Below, in pieces: positions 9,317-17,389 of a stretch of DNA of 43,962 nt; the stretch's first letter is position 1, and each line of letters begins with the position of its first letter. Under the pieces are notes generated by a model. It made no database searches and was not told where the DNA came from. It saw nothing but the letters and a program-made list of their open reading frames with translations. The stretch is from Acidobacteriota bacterium (GTDB taxonomy: Bacteria > Acidobacteriota > Terriglobia > UBA7540). The translations under genes and the position numbers were made by a program. The DNA is taken from NCBI GenBank assembly GCA_021828285.1, contig JAKASG010000019.1:1-43962 (forward strand). The letters run 5' to 3'.

Positions 9317-9393
9317 CGCGAATGAGGCACGGTGCTGAAGAAGCGGCTATGCGATTCGATTCGAATTCGCTAACATGTTCTGAGGTGAGTCCA

Positions 9394-11418
9394 ATGATAC
9401 CGGCGACTCCTGCGGCAGGTGAGTGCCGCAACCATGCCCATCGGCCTGTTCTGCCCCGGGGGGCGGGGGCGGTGATGTTCGTCGCCGCAGTCCTGCTGTT
9501 CAATGTTTCCGCTCGCGCTCAGCAGCCGCCGAGCTTTTACGTCACCGGATATTCGATTCGAGCGCAGCTTTTTCCCTCGACGCACATGATGACGGCGACC
9601 GCGAGAGTGGATTTTACGCCGAATGAGGAATTGACCTCGGTGAATTTTCAATTGAACAGCGCGCTCAAAGTGGAGCGGGTCACGGACGCAAGCGGACAAA
9701 GCGCGGAATTCGAGCGAAAAGGCCTGAACCTCAAAATCAATTTGCTCCAGCCGGCGCAGGCGGATCAATCAACGTTCGTCACCGTGCTCTACGGCGGCAC
9801 GCTGAGTTCGCCGGCCGGAAGTCCGGTTGAAGATTTGCAGCTTGCCTACGTCGGCCCCGAGGGTTCTTACCTATTGTACGCGGGCGACTGGTTTCCCGTG
9901 CGGCCTCCGGGACTCGACCGGTTCAAGGCGAAGATGGTGATTACCGTGCCCGCCGATGAGACCGTGATCGCTTCCGGTGAGTCCGCGGCGCCCGAGCAGC
10001 AAGAGGGCAATGCGACTTACTCGTTCAATTTCGACAAGCCCTCTTTTCCCGGAACCGTTCTCGCCGGCAACTACAAGGTGATTCCCTCTACCGCGACCGG
10101 TGCGAACATCACCTTTTATATGAAGCCGGGCCAGCAGGCTTACGTCGAAGACTACGGTCAGGCTGCCGAAAATATCATCGAATACTACTCGTCGAAGTTC
10201 GGTTCATTGCCGAGCGGACACCTGGCGATCGCGGAAATCGCCAACGATACGGTTAATGCCTATTCGGCCCCCGGTTTGGTGGTGCTCGCCTCGCGTTCGT
10301 TCACGAAGCCGGTGGATGATCGCCTCCTCGCGCATGAAATTGCCCGTCAATGGTGGTGGTGTCTGCTGAGTCCCGCGACGGCGAACGACGCTTTCCTGGA
10401 TCAAGGGCTCGCCACTTACTCGACGGCGCTCTATACGGAAAACTCCGCCGGCGAAGAAGCGTTCGAGGAATTGATGCACAACATCGCCATTGACGCGCTC
10501 ACACACGAAGGCTCGGCGCCGATCAGCGAGGCCGGTCAGCTTCAGCCGTTCACGCCAGACTACGATTCCATCGTTTACAACAAGGGCGCCATGATCTTCC
10601 ACATGCTCCGCTGGGTGATCGGCGACCCCGCGTTCTTCGAGACTTTGCAGAATATGGTCAAGGATTACGCCTGGAAGACCGTCACCATCGCCGAGTTTCA
10701 GCGCCTCGCCGAGCAGGCGAGCAAGAAGCAGCTCACCTACTTCTTTGCGCAGTGGGTGGATTCGACGGGAGTGCCTCAGTTTACGCAGATGTGGGCCGTT
10801 TATAAGCTGCAAAAGGGCTACCAGATCGTTGGCAAAGTCCAGCAGGATTTGGATATTTTCCGCATGCCCGTGAACATTCGCGTGGATCAGTATGGACGCC
10901 CGCCCATCAATGACAAAGTGGAAATGGTGGGAACCAGTGCGAACTTCACCCTCAACACTCCGACTTATCCCTATCGCATCACCGTCGACCCCGGAAGCCA
11001 CATCCTTAAAATGGATAGCCATCTGAAGATTGACGTGCTGATGGCGCGCGCCCGCCAGCTCGTCCAGGAACAGGCTTATTTTGACGCCATCAAGGAATAC
11101 GAAAAAGTTGTCGCGCTCAACAAGAACAACTCCCTCGCGCACTATCGTTTGGGGACCATCTATTTTCTATTGCAGAACTACAACGCCGCTCTCGAGGAAA
11201 TGCAGGCTGCTCTCAACGGCGATCTCAAGCCGAAATGGATTGAAGTGTGGGCGCATCTGACGGAGGGCAAGATCTTTGACGCCATCGGACAGCGCGACCG
11301 CGCGCTCAATGAATATCAGCGCGCGCTCCAGACCAACGACAACACTCAGGGCGCGCTTGCCGAAGCGAATCGGTATATCAAAAAGCCCTATCAAGCGAAG
11401 AGCCGCCAAATCAGTTAG
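9394..11418 (+). CDS. Secreted M1-aminopeptidase-like protein with degenerate zinc site and C-terminal TPRs
   Basis: A 674-residue protein from the chosen ATG (GAGGTG ribosome site); an ATG at 9322 is in frame but lies at the predicted transcription start. A hydrophobic segment with signal-peptidase site (VMFVAAVLLFNVSARAQ) predicts export. The central part follows the M1 (gluzincin) fold: N-terminal beta domain, then the helix that should carry HEXXH-X18-E. Here it reads HEIARQWWW (His314) and, 18 residues on, LDQGLATY, so the second zinc His is Arg and the third ligand Glu is Gln. Catalytic Glu is kept, but the metal site is probably lost. The last 120 residues form two to three TPR repeats (AIKEYEKVVALNKNN, ALNEYQRALQTNDN). 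Probably a non-catalytic binding or scaffold protein; substrate and partner unknown. Confidence 0.82.
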   Translation: MIPATPAAGECRNHAHRPVLPRGAGAVMFVAAVLLFNVSARAQQPPSFYVTGYSIRAQLFPSTHMMTATARVDFTPNEELTSVNFQLNSALKVERVTDASGQSAEFERKGLNLKINLLQPAQADQSTFVTVLYGGTLSSPAGSPVEDLQLAYVGPEGSYLLYAGDWFPVRPPGLDRFKAKMVITVPADETVIASGESAAPEQQEGNATYSFNFDKPSFPGTVLAGNYKVIPSTATGANITFYMKPGQQAYVEDYGQAAENIIEYYSSKFGSLPSGHLAIAEIANDTVNAYSAPGLVVLASRSFTKPVDDRLLAHEIARQWWWCLLSPATANDAFLDQGLATYSTALYTENSAGEEAFEELMHNIAIDALTHEGSAPISEAGQLQPFTPDYDSIVYNKGAMIFHMLRWVIGDPAFFETLQNMVKDYAWKTVTIAEFQRLAEQASKKQLTYFFAQWVDSTGVPQFTQMWAVYKLQKGYQIVGKVQQDLDIFRMPVNIRVDQYGRPPINDKVEMVGTSANFTLNTPTYPYRITVDPGSHILKMDSHLKIDVLMARARQLVQEQAYFDAIKEYEKVVALNKNNSLAHYRLGTIYFLLQNYNAALEEMQAALNGDLKPKWIEVWAHLTEGKIFDAIGQRDRALNEYQRALQTNDNTQGALAEANRYIKKPYQAKSRQIS

Positions 11419-11492
11419 CGTCTTTCCGCTTGCTAAAAAGCCGCGTCCCTTCATGAGCTCCTCTCGCGCGTAAAATTGGCCTCATCCTTATC

Positions 11493-12521
11493 TCAATTGC
11501 TGAGAAGGTCTTTCTTTGCGCCTCCGTCGCGCGGGCGTCGGCCGAGCCACAAGTCTTCGAGCGCACGCCGGACGAAAATTCGAATCATGCGGCGACGGTA
11601 TTCGGGCGACGAGGCGGAAGTCGTGAGCGGCTTCGCTGTGCGGATTGCTTCGTGCGCGATTTCGTCCACGAGGCCGGCGGAAAATTCTTTCCCGATCAGC
11701 GCTTCGGCTTTTGGGAGAAGCCGAGGCGCCGGATTGACCGCCGTCAGCGCGATCCGCGCTTCGCGGCAGATGCCCCCGGAATCCTTGCGCATCACGGCCG
11801 CCACGCCCGCGAGCGGATAATCAATGGATTTCCGGATCCGCAATTTCTGGTAAATTCCCTCGAATCCCGCATTTCGCGCGGGCACGCGCACGCCGATCAG
11901 GATTTCGTCTTGCGCTTTGCGCAGGCGAACCATTCCATCATTCACATAAAACTCGGCAAGCGGAATCTCGCGGTTTCCGCGCGGCCCGGCGAGCTGGACC
12001 GTCGCTTCAAGCGCCAGCAACGCCGGAGCGCAATCGCCCGAATACGCCGCCCAGCAGAAATTTCCGCCGGGCGCGACGTGGCAAATGTGGCCGTCTTTTT
12101 TGAGGCAGCCGCCGAGCGACTCGCGCCAAAACGCCGACTGGTTGTAATAAAGGCAGCGGGTGTCGAGACAAAGATTCCCGCCGAGCGTTCCCAGATTGCG
12201 CAAAAGCGGGCTCGCGATGGATGCAGCCGCTTGATGAAGGACCGGGAATTCCCTCGCGATGAGCGCCGATTCAGAGATCTCGGTGATCGTCGCGAGCGCG
12301 CCGAGTTCGAGGCCCGCTTCAGGATTGAACCGAATGTAATTCAATTCGCCAAGACCCTTCACGTCGAGCAGCACGCGCGGCTCGAAGAGCCGCTGCTTCA
12401 TGCTGGGAATCAAGTCCGTCCCGCCCGCCACGATTTGCGCTTCCGGCCCGTAGCGCAGGAGCGCTTCAAGCGCCTCATCGAGCGAGCGGGGACGAACGAG
12501 TTTGAACGCGGGCAAGCTCAT
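11493..12521 (-). CDS. FAD subunit of a 4-hydroxybenzoyl-CoA-reductase-like molybdoenzyme (HcrB-like)
   Basis: A 342-residue CoxM/HcrB-type flavoprotein. The start MSLPAFKLVRP matches the family; an AAGGA site lies upstream, and the frame stays open further but without family similarity. FAD motifs VAGGTDLIPSMKQR (about 31-44) and RNLGTLGGNLC (about 108-118) are present. An insert carries Cys123, Cys139, Cys147 and Cys156, with spacings 16-8-9. From memory these equal the [4Fe-4S] ligands Cys122/138/146/155 of Thauera HcrB, a cluster not found in ordinary xanthine dehydrogenases. The subunit would pass electrons between ferredoxin and the 2Fe-2S subunit for reductive removal of a phenolic hydroxyl. 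It is the last gene of the operon, 43 nt after the molybdenum subunit. Confidence 0.86.
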   Translation of the reverse strand: MSLPAFKLVRPRSLDEALEALLRYGPEAQIVAGGTDLIPSMKQRLFEPRVLLDVKGLGELNYIRFNPEAGLELGALATITEISESALIAREFPVLHQAAASIASPLLRNLGTLGGNLCLDTRCLYYNQSAFWRESLGGCLKKDGHICHVAPGGNFCWAAYSGDCAPALLALEATVQLAGPRGNREIPLAEFYVNDGMVRLRKAQDEILIGVRVPARNAGFEGIYQKLRIRKSIDYPLAGVAAVMRKDSGGICREARIALTAVNPAPRLLPKAEALIGKEFSAGLVDEIAHEAIRTAKPLTTSASSPEYRRRMIRIFVRRALEDLWLGRRPRDGGAKKDLLSN

Positions 12522-12564
12522 GTGCCCGATTCCTTTTCGCGTCTTCCGCTCTGCGGCATGGCGT

Positions 12565-14871
12565 TCAACTTCCCGTCCTGCGCTGTTTTTCTTCAAGCGC
12601 TTTCAGGATTCTTTCAGGCGTGATCGGCAGCGTCGTCATCCACACGCCGACCGCGTCGTAAATGGCATTCGCGACCGCAGGAATCACGGCGGCGAGCGAT
12701 CCCTCGCCCGCTTCTTTTGCGCCGAGCGGCCCTTCGGGATCGGCGCTCTCGACCAGGATCGGCCGAATCTCCGGCGAGTCGAGCGTTGACGCCGACCGGT
12801 ATTCGAGCAGCCCGGCATTCATCAGCCGGCCGTTTTTCCAAACCATTTCTTCCTCGAGAGCTTGTCCCAAACCCATCCACACGGAGCCTTCCACCTGTCC
12901 CTCGACGGTCAGCGGATTGATGGCCTTTCCGCAATCGTGCGCGGCGTAAATGCGCTCGACGGTCACCTGGCCCGTTTCCACATCAACACTCACTTCCGCT
13001 ACCTGCGCGCTGTAACTATAGGCCGGCGACGGGCCGACGCCCGCGCCTTTATATTTTCCGCCGCGCGCTTCTGCGGGCGTCGAGTAGGATCCCGTCGCGC
13101 GCAGCACGGTCTCGGGTTTCGCGGCCAGCAGCACCGCTTGCGCGAGCGGAAGCGCCTTCGCGCGATTGCCCGCCTCAAAGATTCTGCCGTCTTCGAGAAC
13201 CAATCGTTCCGCCGGAACGTCGAAGTAGGTTGCGGCGGCGTTCAGGATCTGCCGCTTCGCTTCGCGCGCCGCTGCCAGCGCCGCGTTGCCTGCCATGAAC
13301 GTCACGCGGCTCGAGTAGCTGCCCAGGTCAATCGGCGTGCGCGCCGTATCGGCGGCAACAATTTTCACGCGGTCGAGCGCGATGCCCAGTTCGTGCGCGA
13401 CGATTTGCGCCTGCACGGTGTCCGAGCCCTGCCCGATCTCGGAAGCGCCGGTAAGAATTGTCGCCGTGCCTTCCCCGTCGAGTTCGAGATTGACGGTCGA
13501 GTGCGGCTGGTCCGAGCGAATGATGGGGTTTGCCGCGCCGCTGACGTAATGGCTCCCCGCGATCCCGATGCCTTTGCCGAAGGGCAGCTTGCCGCGCTTC
13601 TCGCTCCAGTTCGAAGCCTCCGCCACGCGCTCGAGGCATTCCGGGTAGCCGTAGCTCAGAATGCGCAATCCGTTGATGGTCACGCACGGCGGCTTCAGAA
13701 GATTGCGCCGGCGAATTTCCGCGGGATCGATTCCCAGTCCGGCGGCGATCATGTCGAGGTGAGTTTCAAAGGCGTAGCGGACGTTGACCGTGCCGTGGCC
13801 GCGCATTGCGCCGCAGGCGGGCTTATTCGTCAGCACGCGATAGCCGTCGTATTTGACGTTTGGGATGTCATAGAGCGCATTGAGCAACTGGCCCGAGTAA
13901 AGCATCGTGACGGGCCCATAGCCGCAAAACGCGCCGCCGTCCTGGATGACGCGGCCTTCGACAGCCGTGAGCCGCCCGTCGCGGCGGACACCCGTCTTGA
14001 GCTCGACGATCGTGCGAGGTCGTCCGCGGTGCGCGTAAAAAACCTCTTCGCGTGTGTAAGTGATTTTCACCGGGCGGCCCGCTTTGCGCGCGAGCACCGC
14101 CGCCGCAAGCTCGAGCGGAATCACCTCGCTCTTACCGCCGAACCCGCCGCCCACCAGAGGCTTGATGACGCGCACGTTCTCTTCCGGCATTTCGAGCGTA
14201 GCGGCAAGCGTCTTCATCAGGTAATAAGGAACCTGGGTCGAAGACCAGACGGTGAGTTTTCCGTCATCGTCAAAGGAGGCGAGCGTCGAGTGCGGCTCGA
14301 GCGCGGCGTGCGTCACTTCCGCGCAATCGAAGCGGTCGAATCGAACGAGATCCGCGGCCTTGAACCCCGCTTCAACGTCGCCGAAATGGTGGTGATATTC
14401 CTTTTCGATATTGTGCGGCCGCCCGTCGTGAATCAGGTTCGACTCCGCCCGCATGGATTTTTCCAGGTCGAGATGAGCGGGAAGGATTTCATATTCCACG
14501 CGGATCCTGCGGAGGGCTTCTTCGGCGATTTCGGCGGACTCGGCCGCGACGCCCGCAACGTTGTCGCCGATGTAGCGGACCTTATCGTCCGCGAAAATCC
14601 GCTCATCGTGGCCGATCGGAAGAATTCCGTATTTCACCGGCGTCTCCTTGCCCGTAACGACGGCGAAGACGCCCGGCAATTGCCCGGCTCTCGACGCGTC
14701 GAGCCGGCGAATGCGTGCGTGCGCGTGAGGGCTGTGAAGAATCTTTCCGACGAGCGTTCCCGGGAGAACCAAGTCGTCCGCGTATTTCCCCGCGCCCGTG
14801 ACTTTCTCGAAGCTGTCCACCATCGGGACGCGCGACCCGACGGGCGAATTCGGAATGGAGCCGGCGCTCAC
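12565..14871 (-). CDS. Molybdopterin-binding large subunit, 4-hydroxybenzoyl-CoA-reductase-like (HcrA-like)
   Basis: A 768-residue xanthine-oxidase-family catalytic subunit, normal length for HcrA. It starts at GTG overlapping the stop of the 2Fe-2S gene by 4 nt, a sign of translational coupling. Visible motifs: KVTGAGKYADDL, VGGGFGGKSEV (molybdopterin binding), ACGAMRGHGTVNVRYAFE, EIGQGSDTVQAQIVAHELG, SYSSRVTFMAGNA and, near the end, GAKEAGEG, whose Glu720 corresponds to the active-site Glu of the family. SYSSR and GAKE are closer to the Hcr branch than to xanthine or CO dehydrogenases. Predicted reaction: reductive dehydroxylation of an aromatic acyl-CoA, or the reverse. Exact substrate not proven. 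Confidence 0.85.
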   Translation of the reverse strand: MSAGSIPNSPVGSRVPMVDSFEKVTGAGKYADDLVLPGTLVGKILHSPHAHARIRRLDASRAGQLPGVFAVVTGKETPVKYGILPIGHDERIFADDKVRYIGDNVAGVAAESAEIAEEALRRIRVEYEILPAHLDLEKSMRAESNLIHDGRPHNIEKEYHHHFGDVEAGFKAADLVRFDRFDCAEVTHAALEPHSTLASFDDDGKLTVWSSTQVPYYLMKTLAATLEMPEENVRVIKPLVGGGFGGKSEVIPLELAAAVLARKAGRPVKITYTREEVFYAHRGRPRTIVELKTGVRRDGRLTAVEGRVIQDGGAFCGYGPVTMLYSGQLLNALYDIPNVKYDGYRVLTNKPACGAMRGHGTVNVRYAFETHLDMIAAGLGIDPAEIRRRNLLKPPCVTINGLRILSYGYPECLERVAEASNWSEKRGKLPFGKGIGIAGSHYVSGAANPIIRSDQPHSTVNLELDGEGTATILTGASEIGQGSDTVQAQIVAHELGIALDRVKIVAADTARTPIDLGSYSSRVTFMAGNAALAAAREAKRQILNAAATYFDVPAERLVLEDGRIFEAGNRAKALPLAQAVLLAAKPETVLRATGSYSTPAEARGGKYKGAGVGPSPAYSYSAQVAEVSVDVETGQVTVERIYAAHDCGKAINPLTVEGQVEGSVWMGLGQALEEEMVWKNGRLMNAGLLEYRSASTLDSPEIRPILVESADPEGPLGAKEAGEGSLAAVIPAVANAIYDAVGVWMTTLPITPERILKALEEKQRRTGS

Positions 14872-15380
14872 GGGCGCACAACCTCCCCGGCCGATTCTTT
14901 TTCCATCAGTTCGATGGCGCGGCGAACGGACTCGAGAATTTGCGTGTAACCGGTGCAGCGGCAGAGATTACCGGAAAGCGCCTCATTGATTTCAGCGTCG
15001 GTCGGGTGAGGAGTTTTCTCGAGCAAACTGCAGGTCGTGAGAATCAATCCCGGCGTGCAAAATCCGCATTGCACTCCGCCGCATTCCGCAAAAGCGCGCT
15101 GGAGCGACGCGAGCTCGCTCAAGCGCGTTTTGCCCGGCGCGAGCCCTTCGATGGTCGTGATTTCCGCATCCTGATAGGACGCGGCGAGCATCAAGCAGGA
15201 CATCGCGGGACGGCCATTCACCAGAACGGTGCAGGCGCCGCAGCTCGAGTCGTCACATCCGCACTTTGTTCCCGTCAGGCCCAAATCCTCTCTCAGCGCC
15301 TCCAGCAAAAGCCGGTTCGGCGCGGCCTCGAGTTCCTGCGTCGCACGGTTGACGTGGAGAAGAATCTTTTGCTTCGTCAC
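14868..15380 (-). CDS. 2Fe-2S subunit of the molybdoenzyme (HcrC-like)
   Basis: A 170-residue iron-sulfur protein of the CoxS/HcrC family. The first cluster is plant-ferredoxin type: Cys40, Cys42, Cys47, Cys50 and Cys62 lie in CGCDDSSCGAC...MSC. The second uses Cys105, Cys108, Cys140 and Cys142 (GVQCGFCTPG, GNLCRCTGY). I chose the GTG at 15380 because family similarity begins there and AAAGG precedes it; the frame is open upstream to 15593 but that part overlaps the previous gene. It links the FAD and molybdenum subunits electronically. The stop overlaps the start of the large subunit by 4 nt. Confidence 0.92.
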   Translation of the reverse strand: MTKQKILLHVNRATQELEAAPNRLLLEALREDLGLTGTKCGCDDSSCGACTVLVNGRPAMSCLMLAASYQDAEITTIEGLAPGKTRLSELASLQRAFAECGGVQCGFCTPGLILTTCSLLEKTPHPTDAEINEALSGNLCRCTGYTQILESVRRAIELMEKESAGEVVRP

Positions 15381-15390
15381 GCTGCGCCTT

Positions 15391-16173
15391 TCAATCACCC
15401 GTCCATTTCGGCGGGCGCTTTTCAAGGAAAGCGCGCAAACCTTCTTGCGCGTCGCGCGTCTTGACCAGTTCTTCCAGATAAATCCTTTCGCTTTCGCGCA
15501 GCGCCGCCTCAAAATCGCCGCGGAATCCGATCCGTTCCGCTTTGCGAGCGAGCGCAAGCACGGCAGGGCTTCGAGCGAGCAAGCGGTTTTCAAGCGCTTG
15601 CGTCTCGCGCTTCAGATCTTCCGCCGGGACCACGCGATGGACGAGTCCCCAGGCGCACGCTTGCGCCGCGGTGATCGGATCGCCGGTCAGAATCATTTCG
15701 CGCGCGCGGCTTTCTCCGATCAGGCGCGGCAGCAGGACCGCCGCGACGGGCGGAAACGCTCCGACGGCGATTTCCGGCTGGCCGAAGCGCGCGTCTTCGG
15801 ACGCGATGATGAAGTCGCATGCGAGAGCGAGTTCCATGCCTCCGCCGAGGCAGTGTCCGCGCACCTGCGCGATGACCGGGGCGGGCGCATCGAGCGCGGC
15901 GTGGATGAGCGCGTGAAATTCGCTCAGCATCAACTCCGCGCGATCCGGGAAGTGGTCGCGAATTTCGACGCCCGCGGAAAACGCTTTGTCCCCCGCGCCG
16001 GCCAGCTCGATCAGCCGCACGCCCTTTTCGTTTGCGGCCGATTGGATCCCGGCGCGAAGCTCGCGCAAAGTTTCAATATCGAGAATGTTGAGCGGCGGGC
16101 GGTTGATGACGAGGCGCGCGACGGCTTCGCGGCGCTCGGCGGAAATTGCTCCTGCGGCTTGCGGGGTCGCCAC
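15391..16173 (-). CDS. Enoyl-CoA hydratase family protein, resembling cyclohexa-1,5-diene-carbonyl-CoA hydratase
   Basis: A 260-residue crotonase-fold protein starting at GTG with AAAAGGG upstream. Oxyanion-hole stretches FSAGVEIRDH and RGHCLGGGMELALACD are present, with GQPEIAVGAFPPVAAVLLPRL in the active-site region. NILD near the N-terminus, FSAGV..DH, GQPEI.VG.FPP and the ending EGLRAFLEKRPPKW resemble Dch/BamR hydratases of anaerobic benzoyl-CoA degradation more than ordinary beta-oxidation hydratases, which carry PGTGG at the FPP position. This is from memory of the family, so subfamily assignment is tentative. It lies between the BoxB-like and HcrC-like genes, 25 nt and 10 nt away, so it is co-transcribed. 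Confidence 0.8.
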   Translation of the reverse strand: MATPQAAGAISAERREAVARLVINRPPLNILDIETLRELRAGIQSAANEKGVRLIELAGAGDKAFSAGVEIRDHFPDRAELMLSEFHALIHAALDAPAPVIAQVRGHCLGGGMELALACDFIIASEDARFGQPEIAVGAFPPVAAVLLPRLIGESRAREMILTGDPITAAQACAWGLVHRVVPAEDLKRETQALENRLLARSPAVLALARKAERIGFRGDFEAALRESERIYLEELVKTRDAQEGLRAFLEKRPPKWTGD

Positions 16174-16198
16174 GGATTACCCTTTTCCGCGCGCGAAC

Positions 16199-17338
16199 TC
16201 AATGCATCCTTCGCGCGCCTTCCGACGGCTCGAACTCGTGCTCGTTCTTTGGAACGATCCAGTCGTTTTCCTTGAAAATATCCGCCAGAGTTTCGCGGTC
16301 CTTGGCGGAAGGCAGAACGGCCGGCAGATATTTTTTGTATTCGTCCTGCGCCATCCGGTCGCCGCTCAAGCTGTAGCACTTGCCCGCGTGCTCTCCGATT
16401 TGCCGGTTGAACCTGATGTCCGGCACGACGAGCTTCGGCTCGCCCGGACGAATGTTCTTGTTGAGCAGCTCCGTTAGCTTTTCCACTTCCTGGTAATAAA
16501 GCATCCGGGCCGAATCATTCAGCTCGTCCTTGCTCGCATCCATGCCCGCCGTGCGCTCGTTGTAACGCCCCTTGAGCCCCCACACGTAGGACCAATGCGC
16601 CGAAGACGACCGGTCCGTCCCGAAAAGGTCGAAGGAGGTCGGCAGCCATTTATTGAAATACCGTTGAATGATGGCGACGGGTATGCGCCCTGCCTTGATG
16701 ACCCGCATCAGGCCGTTGTTGCCCGTGCCGAGGTGAAACGATTCTTCCTTGAGCATCGGGCCCATGCTCTGCGCGACCGGCAGAAACGCGGAATAGGAGA
16801 GCATGGTGAGCTGGAATTTTCCGTCGCGGTCAACGAACTGCGTGTAGGTGAAGAAATCGAGCCAGTCGTTCACCGGCTGGTTGAACGCGCCGAGCAGGCG
16901 GTCGTCCGTGAAGGCGCGCCGCTCGAGGAGCTTCTGCGCTTCGAGCCTTCCGGAGCGGCCGAACTGCGAAATCAGCACGTGGCTCATCTGCCAGCCGTGC
17001 CGCATTTCTTCCGTCATCACGCGGACGAGGCTCAGGTAATCGTAGCGGCTGGGCGCGGTTTCAAACAATCGCCGCTGCTGCTCGACGCTTGCGAATTCCG
17101 TGTCCCCCTGATAGACCACCAGGTTCAGCGCGGCGTCGCGAATGCGCTGGTCGGGAATGTGCATCACCGTCTTCCAGCGCAGCGCGCCTTTATAATCGCC
17201 GAACTCGATTTCGGACGTCACTTCGCCGTATTTCGCTTCGAACCGGTATTCCTTGAATTCCGGAGCATCGAGCCCGATGTCCTTTTGCCAGCCGTAGAAG
17301 TAATCAATCCAATCGTCGAAATTCGACAATTTGAGCAT
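16199..17338 (-). CDS. BoxB-like di-iron epoxidase (benzoyl-CoA 2,3-epoxidase family)
   Basis: A 379-residue ferritin-like oxygenase. Stretches QGDTEFASVEQQRRL, TAPSRYDYLSL, EEMRHGWQM, LGAFNQPVNDWL, FVDRDGKFQL and LKEESFHLGTG align by eye with BoxB of the aerobic benzoyl-CoA (box) pathway. All six expected iron ligands can be placed: Glu81, Glu111, His114, Asp170, Glu199 and His202. It is shorter than typical BoxB (about 470), lacking N-terminal and late internal segments, so it may be a separate subfamily related also to PaaA. Predicted role: O2-dependent epoxidation of an aromatic acyl-CoA. No BoxA-type reductase or BoxC is in the window. GGAGGTG precedes the ATG. Confidence 0.85.
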   Translation of the reverse strand: MLKLSNFDDWIDYFYGWQKDIGLDAPEFKEYRFEAKYGEVTSEIEFGDYKGALRWKTVMHIPDQRIRDAALNLVVYQGDTEFASVEQQRRLFETAPSRYDYLSLVRVMTEEMRHGWQMSHVLISQFGRSGRLEAQKLLERRAFTDDRLLGAFNQPVNDWLDFFTYTQFVDRDGKFQLTMLSYSAFLPVAQSMGPMLKEESFHLGTGNNGLMRVIKAGRIPVAIIQRYFNKWLPTSFDLFGTDRSSSAHWSYVWGLKGRYNERTAGMDASKDELNDSARMLYYQEVEKLTELLNKNIRPGEPKLVVPDIRFNRQIGEHAGKCYSLSGDRMAQDEYKKYLPAVLPSAKDRETLADIFKENDWIVPKNEHEFEPSEGARRMH

Positions 17339-17389
17339 CCCGCACCTCCGCTCGACTCGCTCGCGTCGCGGCCCATTCGCCGTGCGCGA

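Noticed and set aside
9322-9393. N-terminal extension of the M1-like protein from the ATG at 9322
   Set aside because: The -10 box ends 5 nt before this ATG, so the mRNA should start inside the codon; the ATG at 9394 has a proper ribosome site.
12862-14949. 695-codon open frame on the plus strand
   Set aside because: It is antisense to the HcrA-like gene, which has clear family motifs; the antisense product is Arg/His-rich and without any motif, as expected from GC-rich codon bias.
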